Source: Shewanella oneidensis MR-1
Lineage (GTDB): Bacteria > Pseudomonadota > Gammaproteobacteria > Enterobacterales > Shewanellaceae
Assembly: GCF_000146165.2 (NCBI RefSeq)
Contig: NC_004347.2
Span: forward strand, 4,263,029 to 4,327,028
Length of the DNA stretch: 64,000 nt
Direction: 5' to 3'
Of the stretch, positions 9,811-17,575 are shown piece by piece (the first letter of the stretch is position 1; each line of letters begins with the position of its first letter). Below the pieces are notes generated by a model, which had not been told where the DNA came from, made no database searches, and saw nothing but the letters and a program-made list of their open reading frames with translations. A program made the translations under genes and the position numbers.

Positions 9811-10447
9811 TGATAAAGTCCTTATTAATACTCAAGGTATAAAGTTCAATGTCGATTTTCCCTTTCGGGTAATCGGCCACTTTATAGTCGAGTCGTTTCC
9901 AGTAAAGTTTGTCAGGCATGGCCTCTACCGCTTCAACAAAACGCAACACGGAGAAATAATCCCCTTCTAAACTCATGCGGATCCCATGGCTATAGAGATT
10001 CAACTTTTTCTCATCACCCACGGCGAGCAATGGAACAGGTGCAATAGAGGTAAACTTCAGTAACTTAATTCCTTGCACCTGCCCGAGCAGATTACCCAGC
10101 AACTCTGGCATATAATCGGCGGGCACCATATCAACCATCTGCTCGTTAAGCTGCGCATCAATCTGTTGATTTTGTTGCTGTAGTAGATTTAAACGCTGAC
10201 GATAGTCCTGATTGGGATCCATCGCTAATCGCTGCTGATATAAATCAATCTGTTGCAACGACACGCTATTTTCCTGCTCTAGTGCTTCTAATTGCTGCGT
10301 GGTTGAATGCTGTTGTTTCCACAGAGATTCGATTGGCATATATGCCAGCATGCCGAGAAGCACTAAAACGGCGAGTGCTATTAATCCCCGCTCCCGCTGG
10401 CTCAGCGCATCAAACTTTTGCGCTAATTGATTAAATTGTGCTTTCAT
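9797..10447 (-). CDS. mshJ: MshJ, PilO-like protein
   Basis: 216 residues. The N-terminal cytoplasmic helix ends in SQRERGLIALAVLVLLGMLAYMPI, a single membrane span. A coiled coil rich in Gln follows (about residues 35-90), then a ferredoxin-like periplasmic domain. This is the PilO/GspM topology, a partner of PilN in the inner-membrane alignment complex. Its ATG overlaps the stop of the upstream PilN-like gene by four bases. Confidence 0.85.
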   Translation of the reverse strand: MKAQFNQLAQKFDALSQRERGLIALAVLVLLGMLAYMPIESLWKQQHSTTQQLEALEQENSVSLQQIDLYQQRLAMDPNQDYRQRLNLLQQQNQQIDAQLNEQMVDMVPADYMPELLGNLLGQVQGIKLLKFTSIAPVPLLAVGDEKKLNLYSHGIRMSLEGDYFSVLRFVEAVEAMPDKLYWKRLDYKVADYPKGKIDIELYTLSINKDFISVAQ

Positions 10448-11046
10448 CGTGCGCTCTCCTCAGGTGTCTCGCTAGTCAGCGTGAACGCCAAAGGTTTATC
10501 CTCGCCGCGATCCATCGTCATGGAAGAAAACGCCTGCCCTTTTAAGGTTTGGGTCGTTTTTAACTTGCTTACCCAAAGCGGGATGTTCTGTGGATGGTCG
10601 GCAAAACCTTCAAACATAAAGTGTTGTTCGTTAATCACAATATGATTCAGCCAAACGCTCGCATCGGACACCATGGCTAAGTCCTTCAGCACAGGTGCAA
10701 AACCTCGGCTAGTGAGGGATGAACGCAGCGCAAGTTCGCCCAACAACAATTGCTTTAACTCCAACTGCTGTGACTCAAGTGTGACCCGAGCGACTAAATC
10801 AGGGTCGGGCTTACGGTTGGCAATTTGCGTTTCGAGATCGGCTTTTTGTTGGTCGTACTGCTGTTTTAGCGCTGACGCTTGGCTTAACGCCTGTACAGAC
10901 TCAGTTAATTGCCAATAGCTAAAGCCAGCGACTGCACCGCAGACGAATAATAAGCCCGCGGTGTAACTCATTAATGTCGCGAAGGTTAAGCTCTGCTTTG
11001 GCGGTAAGAGCGCTGCAGAATATAGGTTAACTCTCGATTTTATCAC
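10444..11046 (-). CDS. PilN-like MSHA biogenesis protein (second MshI-type gene)
   Basis: 200 residues starting MIKSRVNLYSAALLPPK, the PilN-type opening whose conserved N-x-[LY] segment docks into PilM-like proteins. It continues with a membrane helix (TLMSYTAGLLFVCGAVAGFSYW), a coiled coil of Gln/Leu/Glu residues, and a small periplasmic domain. It overlaps the PilM-like gene upstream and mshJ downstream by four bases each. It is annotated as MshI or MshI2 in some genomes; the PilN role is inferred from topology and order. Confidence 0.83.
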   Translation of the reverse strand: MIKSRVNLYSAALLPPKQSLTFATLMSYTAGLLFVCGAVAGFSYWQLTESVQALSQASALKQQYDQQKADLETQIANRKPDPDLVARVTLESQQLELKQLLLGELALRSSLTSRGFAPVLKDLAMVSDASVWLNHIVINEQHFMFEGFADHPQNIPLWVSKLKTTQTLKGQAFSSMTMDRGEDKPLAFTLTSETPEESAR

Positions 11047-11921
11047 TCGGCACCCCGTGAAAGTTCACTGAAGGCTAATCCCGCCATTTTTGCGCCAACG
11101 GAGGTCTTATTCACCACATTAACAGCTTGATTAAAGTTAGCCGAAACCAACTTAGCTAAGGCATCTACCGCGCCATCGGCAAATAATTCAATTGAGTTAA
11201 CGGGAGACTGGCGCAGTTGACTCTCAAAGTAATCCATAGAGCGCTGAATTTCTAGGCTTAAGTTATCTGCCAATCCATAATTAAGCTCATCCACTTCAGC
11301 CTTATCTAATTGACTAAAGCCGCGCACACGGCGCTGCATGTATAGCTGCCCCTGTTTAACCACAGTAAGCAACAACTCCTGCCCTGGATGATGACTAACC
11401 ACCAATCTTGCCTGATTATCATCCATAAACAGATTAGTCATCGCGAGCTCTTCAATACTGATGCCTAAAATAGTGAGCCCTTGCTCATTGATGGCTTGAA
11501 CCATATTAGTCAATTTGTCTTTATCGACCACGACAACATTGAGCTTATTACTGGGTAGGGGCGACTCAAAATAATCTAAGTGGATTTGCGGCACAGGAAT
11601 CGTGACCATATCTTTAATAGACCAAATCAAGGCTTGGGATAATTCTTGACTATCGACATTTGGTTTATCGGCGACGAGTAATTGGTAGCGGCCACTACCA
11701 AGTACGATTTGCAATGCGCTGTGGGGAAAAGCGCTGGCAAGTTCGGTGAAGGCACTTTGCCATTGATCTTGTTGTAGCTCAAAAGAAAGCCACTGCTCAT
11801 CCTGACGGTCAGTGGCAGGTGCGTAGACCCAAAGCTTATCGGCACAGACATACACACCCAGTGTGATACTGGCCTGTTTGGCTTGCCAAAAGGCCAACCG
11901 AGCAAAAAGTCCTTTATCCAT
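11043..11921 (-). CDS. mshI: MshI, PilM-like actin-fold protein
   Basis: 292 residues with no signal peptide or membrane helix. The N-terminus (ASITLGVYVCADKLWVY) and the central segment with VVVVDKDKL and ISIEELAMTNLF match the PilM/FtsA-like actin fold. It is expected to be cytoplasmic and to bind the N-terminal tail of the PilN-like protein encoded immediately downstream, with a 4-base overlap. It is the first gene of the tightly packed msh run; the 238 bases upstream separate it from the csrD-like gene. Confidence 0.83.
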   Translation of the reverse strand: MDKGLFARLAFWQAKQASITLGVYVCADKLWVYAPATDRQDEQWLSFELQQDQWQSAFTELASAFPHSALQIVLGSGRYQLLVADKPNVDSQELSQALIWSIKDMVTIPVPQIHLDYFESPLPSNKLNVVVVDKDKLTNMVQAINEQGLTILGISIEELAMTNLFMDDNQARLVVSHHPGQELLLTVVKQGQLYMQRRVRGFSQLDKAEVDELNYGLADNLSLEIQRSMDYFESQLRQSPVNSIELFADGAVDALAKLVSANFNQAVNVVNKTSVGAKMAGLAFSELSRGAE

Positions 11922-12031
11922 AAAATGCCTGTCTTCCGATAAAGTTAAAGCTTGAGTGATAAGCCTGCAAATAGCACTATTTCTAAACCACGAGGAGGAT
12001 ATAAGCTCACTGCATTTGAAATGTGAAAGCT

Positions 12032-12061
12032 GTTATATCCAGCGTCATAATTTTGGCACAA
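12032..12061 (-). promoter_or_regulatory. Candidate sigma-70 promoter for the msh operon
   Basis: On the minus strand TTGTGC (12061-12056) and TATAAC (12037-12032) are separated by 18 bases, about 110 bases ahead of the mshI ATG. The -35 is imperfect, so this is tentative. Confidence 0.35.
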
Positions 12062-12159
12062 GCTAGTTTAGCCGCTAATCAGTGAATTTTATAGAGAAAT
12101 CCTACAATTCGGCCCTATTATTCCACAGGGATCACATCACTCACAGAGAGAAATATGGC

Positions 12160-14070
12160 CTATTGCAACTCTACGGGATCGCTAAAATACATGCCCTGAG
12201 CCATCCCCACCCCAAGGATTTGCAGGGTTTGCCATTCTTCAAATACTTCAACGCCTTCAGCACTCACTAGCACTTCAGTACGATATAAACCACCGATTAA
12301 ACTGCGAATAAATAATTGATTTTCAGGGCGCAAATGAATATGTCGCACGATAGAACGGTGCAATTTAATCATGTCGAAATGACACTCTCGGATATAGTAA
12401 GTGCCAACAACCTGTTGCCCTACATGGTCAACACAGAGGCGAGCCCCCATCTTACTGATCATATCGAGTTTAGGCTGCAGTTTATCTTGATGCTGGACCA
12501 CTATGTCCTCAGATACCTCAAAAATCAGTTGAGGCGTCAAATGGCGATATTCAAGCAAGGTGGTTTTAAGCCAATGCGTAAAAGCGCGGCTCATCAAAGT
12601 ATCTAGGCTAAGATTCACACTGTAGACTTGGCCTTTATGCTGTTCTTGCCCAAGCAAAACCAACACACGCTCAATCATTTGCCGCTCAATTTGCGGCATC
12701 AAACCACATTTATTAGCCATAGGGATAAACAACGTCGCCCGCACTAATGCTCCTTGATTATCCCTCGCCCGAGTAAAGATCTCTTTATGGTGCTCAACCC
12801 CGTCGGAATCCATAATCGGCTGACTGAAGGGATAAAAACGCCGCTGAACTAAAGCATTCTCTAAGAAGCTGCGCCAACGCACCGAACCCTTTGCAAACTC
12901 TTCATCAATCGCACCTTTATCATACATAAACCAATTACTGTTACCTTGTAATTGGGCTGCACGTAACGCCATATCGGCTTCATCGAGCAGCTGATTAACA
13001 TTATCCCCCGCCGTAAAGTAAGCGCAGCCTAAATGGTAAAAGTTATCCCGATTGTCAACGCCATCGGGCAAAGGTTGGCTCAAGCAGACTTTCAGCAATT
13101 TGCTCGCGAGCTGGTCGGCTTCAATCAGGGAGACATGGGGCACTACAATCGCAAATTGATTGTGGGTACGTCGCGCAAATATGCTATTGGGTAAACTTTG
13201 CAAAATGGAGTTAATGCCATTGACCGTCGCATGGAGTAGATCTTTAACAGCGCCCTCCCCTTTTGCCTGTTGTATAAAATCGAGGTCATCCATTTCTAGC
13301 AGATAAATCACCCCATGAGCGACCATGCCTTGGTCGTGACTCAAGGCATCAAGACGGTTATTTAAAAACAACCGATTACCAATACGGGTTTGTGCATCTA
13401 AAAAAGTATTGGAACGAATAAATTTATCGAAACGACCGCGTTCTTTGTGAGCATCCTGCAATTCCTCAAGCAGCTTGGTCAGCGCTCGATTGATTAACCT
13501 TGGTTTGCCATTACCGGGCGTAGCGAGGGCTTGCTCATGTTTACCCTGTAAAATCAATCGACTACGCTGTGCAAGCTCCTCAATCCCATCCAACTGTTGT
13601 GATAACCATATATGCCCGAAACGCACCAGCGCGATAACCGCCAGCAAGCCAACGCCCAAAATGAGCAGCTCATACCAACTGATACTGTAATGGTCGAAAG
13701 GTTGCGGCAAACTCAATGTCATACTGAGGCCCGACTGAGGATCAAGCAAATGGGTATACACCATGGGATTTTGAGTTTGCACATTGCCTTGATAGGCAAA
13801 TAGCACTTCGCTCTTCATGGTTAAACGAAATTCGACGGCGTTAAAGGCAAGCAACATGGGAGGCAGCCAGGATTCTAACTCCCAATCTGGCTGAGTGTGG
13901 TAATGCTCTATCAGCAAGGTTTCAAGCTCTGCCACTTTCTGCTGCTGAAACTTATAGGTCAACTGCACAAAGCTCATCATGGCGCAAAGTAAAAATACAA
14001 AGGCGATAGCGGCCAAAGACATCAACCAAAAGCTGGTTAATTTTGTTGTTAACATTCGAGTGAATTTCAT
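12160..14070 (-). CDS. csrD: CsrD-like degenerate GGDEF/EAL regulator (MshH)
   Basis: About 636 residues, started at the ATG at 14070 (MKFTRMLTTKLTSFWLMSLAA); a 24-residue upstream extension is open but unlikely. Two membrane helices (residues about 14-36 and 140-160) flank a periplasmic part. A linker, a GGDEF domain whose signature is degenerate (ARRTHNQFAI in place of GGDEF) and an EAL domain with IFTRAR in place of EALLR follow. Losing both catalytic motifs matches CsrD (MshH), which targets CsrB/CsrC RNAs for RNase E decay rather than turning over c-di-GMP. Its place directly before mshI is the known mshH position. Confidence 0.85.
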   Translation of the reverse strand: MKFTRMLTTKLTSFWLMSLAAIAFVFLLCAMMSFVQLTYKFQQQKVAELETLLIEHYHTQPDWELESWLPPMLLAFNAVEFRLTMKSEVLFAYQGNVQTQNPMVYTHLLDPQSGLSMTLSLPQPFDHYSISWYELLILGVGLLAVIALVRFGHIWLSQQLDGIEELAQRSRLILQGKHEQALATPGNGKPRLINRALTKLLEELQDAHKERGRFDKFIRSNTFLDAQTRIGNRLFLNNRLDALSHDQGMVAHGVIYLLEMDDLDFIQQAKGEGAVKDLLHATVNGINSILQSLPNSIFARRTHNQFAIVVPHVSLIEADQLASKLLKVCLSQPLPDGVDNRDNFYHLGCAYFTAGDNVNQLLDEADMALRAAQLQGNSNWFMYDKGAIDEEFAKGSVRWRSFLENALVQRRFYPFSQPIMDSDGVEHHKEIFTRARDNQGALVRATLFIPMANKCGLMPQIERQMIERVLVLLGQEQHKGQVYSVNLSLDTLMSRAFTHWLKTTLLEYRHLTPQLIFEVSEDIVVQHQDKLQPKLDMISKMGARLCVDHVGQQVVGTYYIRECHFDMIKLHRSIVRHIHLRPENQLFIRSLIGGLYRTEVLVSAEGVEVFEEWQTLQILGVGMAQGMYFSDPVELQ

Positions 14071-14240
14071 CGATCCGCTATCCTGCAGAATTATTATAAT
14101 TATCGGCGCACTCTTAACATGAGCTAAACAAATGCTACTCAAGATTATTCAGTAGCATAAGCTAAAAGGCAACCCAGGATTTATTTTCAAAGACGCTAAA
14201 AATCGCGTCAATTGCAGAAATATCATCCAAGGCTAAAACA

Positions 14241-14266
14241 AAAAAGAGGCTAATTAGCCTCTTTTT
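14241..14266 (-). terminator. Terminator after the malic enzyme gene
   Basis: A perfect 13+13 palindrome: AAAAAGAGGCTAA followed directly by its reverse complement TTAGCCTCTTTTT. It lies 19 bases past the malic enzyme stop and, being symmetric, could work in both directions. Confidence 0.85.
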
Positions 14267-14284
14267 CATTAACCGTACAGTTGC

Positions 14285-15529
14285 TTAATCCGCATATTTG
14301 GGCAAAGTGGTAATTGTCGCAACACCCGAATCAATGGCCGCCTTTGCCACAGCACGGGCCACACGAGGTAATAAACGTGGGTCCATGGGTTTTGGCAACA
14401 CATATTCAGAGCCAAAACTTAATGAACTCACCTTTGGATACGCTTTAAGGACACTTGCAGGTACCGCTTCTTTCGCTAATTCGGCAATGGCATGCACTGC
14501 GGCAATCTTCATCTCATCGTTAATACAAGATGCGCGCACATCTAATGCGCCGCGGAAAATAAACGGGAAACACAGCACGTTATTTACTTGGTTTGGATAG
14601 TCGCTGCGGCCAGTTCCCATAATCAGATCGCTACGAGTAGCATGGGCAAGCTCTGGCTTGATCTCAGGATCTGGGTTTGAGCAAGCAAAAATCACCGGTT
14701 TATCCGCCATCATGGCTACTTCTTCGGCACCAATCACATTAGGACCAGATAAACCTAAGAAAACGTCGGCGCCTTTAATCACATCTTGCAAGGTACGCTT
14801 GTCAGTCTCATTCGCAAATAAGGCTTTATATTCATTCAGATCAGTACGCCCCGAATGGATAACACCTTTGGTGTCTAGCATGTAGATGTTGGCACGGTTG
14901 GCGCCACACTTCACTAACATGGTCATACAGGCGATAGCCGCTGCGCCAGCGCCCATACACACAAAGATCGCATCGCTAATCAGTTTACCTTGAATTTCTA
15001 AGGCGTTAATCATGCCAGCAGCGGTTACGATCGCCGTACCATGCTGGTCATCGTGAAACACAGGCACATTACAACGCGCAATTAACTCACGTTCGATAAC
15101 AAAGCATTCTGGCGCTTTAATATCTTCAAGGTTAATCCCACCAAATGTGCCAGCAATGGCCGCAACTGTGTTAATAAACTCTTGCGCAGTGTTGTGAGTC
15201 ACTTCAATATCGGTCGAGTCGATATTAGCAAAGTGTTTAAACAACAGCGCCTTACCCTCCATCACAGGTTTTGAAGCCAATGGGCCTAGGTTGCCTAAGC
15301 CCAGAATCGCAGTACCGTTAGAGATAACGGCTACAGTGTTACCTTTATTTGTATAGCGATATGCATTTTCAGGATTAGCGGCAATTTCACGGACAGGCTC
15401 GGCCACACCAGGACTGTAGGCTAGTGCGAGATCGTGGCTCGTTTCAGCGGGTTTAGTGAGGCATACTGCAGTTTTACCGGGAACGGGGAATTCATGATAA
15501 TCGAGTGCTTGTTGACGAATATCTGACAT
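14285..15529 (-). CDS. NAD(P)-dependent malic enzyme (short form)
   Basis: A 414-residue malic enzyme that decarboxylates malate to pyruvate with NAD(P) reduction. Visible landmarks are [10 protein letters not shown] near residue 38, [23 protein letters not shown], the metal/substrate region [15 protein letters not shown] with the catalytic Lys, the [10 protein letters not shown] segment, a Rossmann GxGxxG-type GAGAAAIA, and [15 protein letters not shown]. It ends where the long MaeB form would continue into a phosphotransacetylase-like domain, so this is the short bacterial form. It is transcribed alone, with its own terminator. Cofactor choice (NAD or NADP) cannot be read with confidence. 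Confidence 0.92.
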   Translation of the reverse strand: MSDIRQQALDYHEFPVPGKTAVCLTKPAETSHDLALAYSPGVAEPVREIAANPENAYRYTNKGNTVAVISNGTAILGLGNLGPLASKPVMEGKALLFKHFANIDSTDIEVTHNTAQEFINTVAAIAGTFGGINLEDIKAPECFVIERELIARCNVPVFHDDQHGTAIVTAAGMINALEIQGKLISDAIFVCMGAGAAAIACMTMLVKCGANRANIYMLDTKGVIHSGRTDLNEYKALFANETDKRTLQDVIKGADVFLGLSGPNVIGAEEVAMMADKPVIFACSNPDPEIKPELAHATRSDLIMGTGRSDYPNQVNNVLCFPFIFRGALDVRASCINDEMKIAAVHAIAELAKEAVPASVLKAYPKVSSLSFGSEYVLPKPMDPRLLPRVARAVAKAAIDSGVATITTLPKYAD

Positions 15530-16003
15530 TTTAACATCCTGAAATGCGACATTTATAAGTATGGAAGTGAAGTAAAGCCGACCGACTCAAGATCACCTCA
15601 TTTGTGGGTGATTTAAACAGTGTGGCAGGTCGCGGTAAGATACGTCAATTAGGTCACATTTTAAATAAGATCTTGAGAAATTTCGCCTTTACCAGCGAAC
15701 AACCATTCTAAGCTATGTTTTATTATCTTATGTGACCCAATAAAGGACGATTACCCGTTTAAAACTGTAGAAAACAAACGAAAATATATAATAAAACAAT
15801 GGTAAAAAGGCCATAAAAAGCCAAAAAATGTTGACTAAATTACAATAAAGACAGCTAACAGCGTTATCTTATAGTTTATTGCTATAAATAAGTCGATTTA
15901 TCGCAATGGAAACATGAAGAAAGCGATAATGATGATTTTTAATTGAAGTCGTACCAGAAAGGTAAAAAAGTACCGATTACGTGCCAGCGGAGATATGAAA
16001 TGC
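15530..16003. other. Intergenic region between malic enzyme and rpmE
   Basis: About 470 AT-rich bases without a supported gene. It must hold the malic enzyme promoter on its left side. An inverted pair TTATCGC (15898-15904) and GCGATAA (15923-15929) is visible. Short open frames here lack coding character. Confidence 0.6.
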
Positions 16004-16028
16004 AAAAAGGCGCCAGAGGCGCCTTTTT
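16004..16028 (-). terminator. Terminator after rpmE
   Basis: AAAAAGGCGCC, loop AGA, GGCGCCTTTTT: an 11-bp perfect stem with T-runs readable in either direction, 19 bases past the rpmE stop. Confidence 0.88.
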
Positions 16029-16047
16029 AGAAACATTGCGAACGCAA

Positions 16048-16260
16048 TTATTTCTTGCCAAGCATACCGAAACGCTTGTTGAATTTGTCGATACGACCGC
16101 CTGTATCAACAACTTTTTGTGTACCAGTGTAGAATGGGTGACATGCACCACAAACGTCTAAGTGCAGGTCTTTACCTACAGTAGAGTTCACTTTAATTAC
16201 GTTGCCACAAGTACAGTTTGCAGTGATTTCTGCGTATTCTGGGTGGATACCTGGTTTCAT
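16048..16260 (-). CDS. rpmE: Ribosomal protein L31, zinc-binding form
   Basis: A 70-residue L31. I start it at the ATG at 16260 ([20 protein letters not shown]), matching family length; the 19 upstream in-frame codons are leader. GAGGT sits ten bases before this ATG. Cys16, Cys18, Cys37 and Cys40 form the zinc-binding set of the C+ type, the version replaced by a Cys-free paralogue in zinc limitation. [11 protein letters not shown] is the conserved basic C-terminus. It belongs to the bacterial 50S subunit at the inter-subunit bridge. Confidence 0.95.
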   Translation of the reverse strand: MKPGIHPEYAEITANCTCGNVIKVNSTVGKDLHLDVCGACHPFYTGTQKVVDTGGRIDKFNKRFGMLGKK

Positions 16261-16302
16261 TTGGGTTACCTCAAGTAAGGCCATGTCGCTCTTCCAACCC
16301 GA
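16261..16302 (-). promoter_or_regulatory. Possible L31 leader structure upstream of rpmE
   Basis: In the minus-strand leader, GGGTT (16302-16296 region) can pair with AACCC just before the start codon, enclosing the GAGGT ribosome-binding site. Gammaproteobacterial rpmE leaders are known to bind L31 for autoregulation. The match to that family is inferred, not aligned. Confidence 0.35.
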
Positions 16303-16435
16303 AGTCGGACACCACATGCAGTTAATAACGATATGTTAGGGCGCAGGATATTACAGTATCGCCTAAGTGGATACAAGTAGATTATCTGCGCATTTTCTCG
16401 ATAATCGATGCTTGCTAATAATTATTTCTCTGCTT

Positions 16436-17473
16436 CTATTTCCCAGTTTCTCGATCCTCAAAACTTGCCTTCGCAGCCTTTGCATCGGGATAGCGGGCGA
16501 GTATCTCGATTGATGGACAATACAAAGTCGCGTCTTTCTTTAAAGCGTTAATGCGGTTCTTAAAGAATGCCTTAGGATTGGCATCATGAATTGCCAACAT
16601 CGCGCCATACACACTCACTTGCCATTCAACAGCATAGCGATTGGAAATACGCCATAGGGTTTCGTTATGATAATCCAGAGTACATCCCCCCGAGCTGGCC
16701 GCAATCACAACGTTATTGTCGGCTGATGATGCCGCTTCTGGCATAGATTTTTGTGTTTGAGTTTCGGGCACATTACTCGAGCCAACCTTATCAGATCCAC
16801 GAGTATTCACATCCGGCGTTGCCTGTGCTGTGGCAGTTGATTTATCTGTTGTAGAGGCCTGCGGCTTTGATACCTCGGCTTCAAGCTTATCCCCTGGGAA
16901 GGTAAATCCGCTGGAACGAGGCACCACTGCCGATTCACTAGCGGCGGCAACAACAATAGGCGCCACTTCTTTTTCAGCGGTCACGAGATTAACCTCGGTC
17001 GCATTCTTGGTTGATTTAACAGCTGTGGCTTTATCATTTGCAGTCAGCGAATTAGCTTCCGTCTTTGAGGCCTTTATCGGCTTAACAACCGTTGTCTTTG
17101 CTAGCAATGTCGATGATTCGCCAGAGCCTGCATTCTCAAACAGTGGCAGGTTTTTCACCTCATACCACCGATCGACTCGATATTCGCGAACTAACAATCG
17201 CGCTTTAGGATCTGTCACATTCTCCAACCCGAACAGTAACAACATAAAACGATTCACTGGCAGCGCCATCAACTTTTCTTCCCGCGTTGACTGACGCAAT
17301 ACAAACTCCAAACGCGTCATATCCTGATCATCAGTGACCACATTAACGCGCATCTTAGGGTGGGACCCTAACTCAAACATAGGTCCATTAAAGCTAACAT
17401 GAGACACTTGAGCTAAGCAGGAAAAACTATAGCTTAAGGCTAACAATCCTAGTAACTTTAATACGTTACTCAT
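16436..17473 (-). CDS. FimV-like exported protein
   Basis: About 345 residues from the ATG at 17473 (MSNVLKLLGLLALSYSFSCLA, a signal peptide). A beta-rich N-terminal segment (MRVNVVTDDQDMTRLEFVLRQS) is followed by a Thr/Ser/Ala/Lys-rich low-complexity linker of roughly 150 residues. The C-terminal block ETLWRISNRYAVEWQVSVYGAMLAIHDANPKAF resembles the LysM-adjacent segment of FimV/HubP polar organising proteins. It is far shorter than FimV and lacks a C-terminal TPR part. It is divergent from priA across about 100 bases. A peptidoglycan-binding role is plausible but unproven. Confidence 0.65.
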   Translation of the reverse strand: MSNVLKLLGLLALSYSFSCLAQVSHVSFNGPMFELGSHPKMRVNVVTDDQDMTRLEFVLRQSTREEKLMALPVNRFMLLLFGLENVTDPKARLLVREYRVDRWYEVKNLPLFENAGSGESSTLLAKTTVVKPIKASKTEANSLTANDKATAVKSTKNATEVNLVTAEKEVAPIVVAAASESAVVPRSSGFTFPGDKLEAEVSKPQASTTDKSTATAQATPDVNTRGSDKVGSSNVPETQTQKSMPEAASSADNNVVIAASSGGCTLDYHNETLWRISNRYAVEWQVSVYGAMLAIHDANPKAFFKNRINALKKDATLYCPSIEILARYPDAKAAKASFEDRETGK

Positions 17474-17575
17474 ACATACTCCCAACCATCCCTAGACACT
17501 CCCTGATAAAGACTAGCCCTAACTCGCTGCGCTGAGTACACTAAACCTCATTTCCCTTTTAGACTCGCCCAGCAT

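Noticed and set aside
12082..12270. 62-codon plus-strand frame upstream of mshI
   Set aside because: It runs antisense into the end of the csrD-like gene, lacks a ribosome-binding site and has no recognisable composition.
14285..15529. Truncated MaeB-type malic enzyme (loss of the phosphotransacetylase domain)
   Set aside because: The protein ends cleanly, is followed by a strong terminator, and short malic enzymes of this length are common, so there is no sign of recent truncation.
15939..16161. Small open frames on both strands around the rpmE terminator
   Set aside because: They overlap rpmE and its terminator in other frames and have no coding character or ribosome-binding site.
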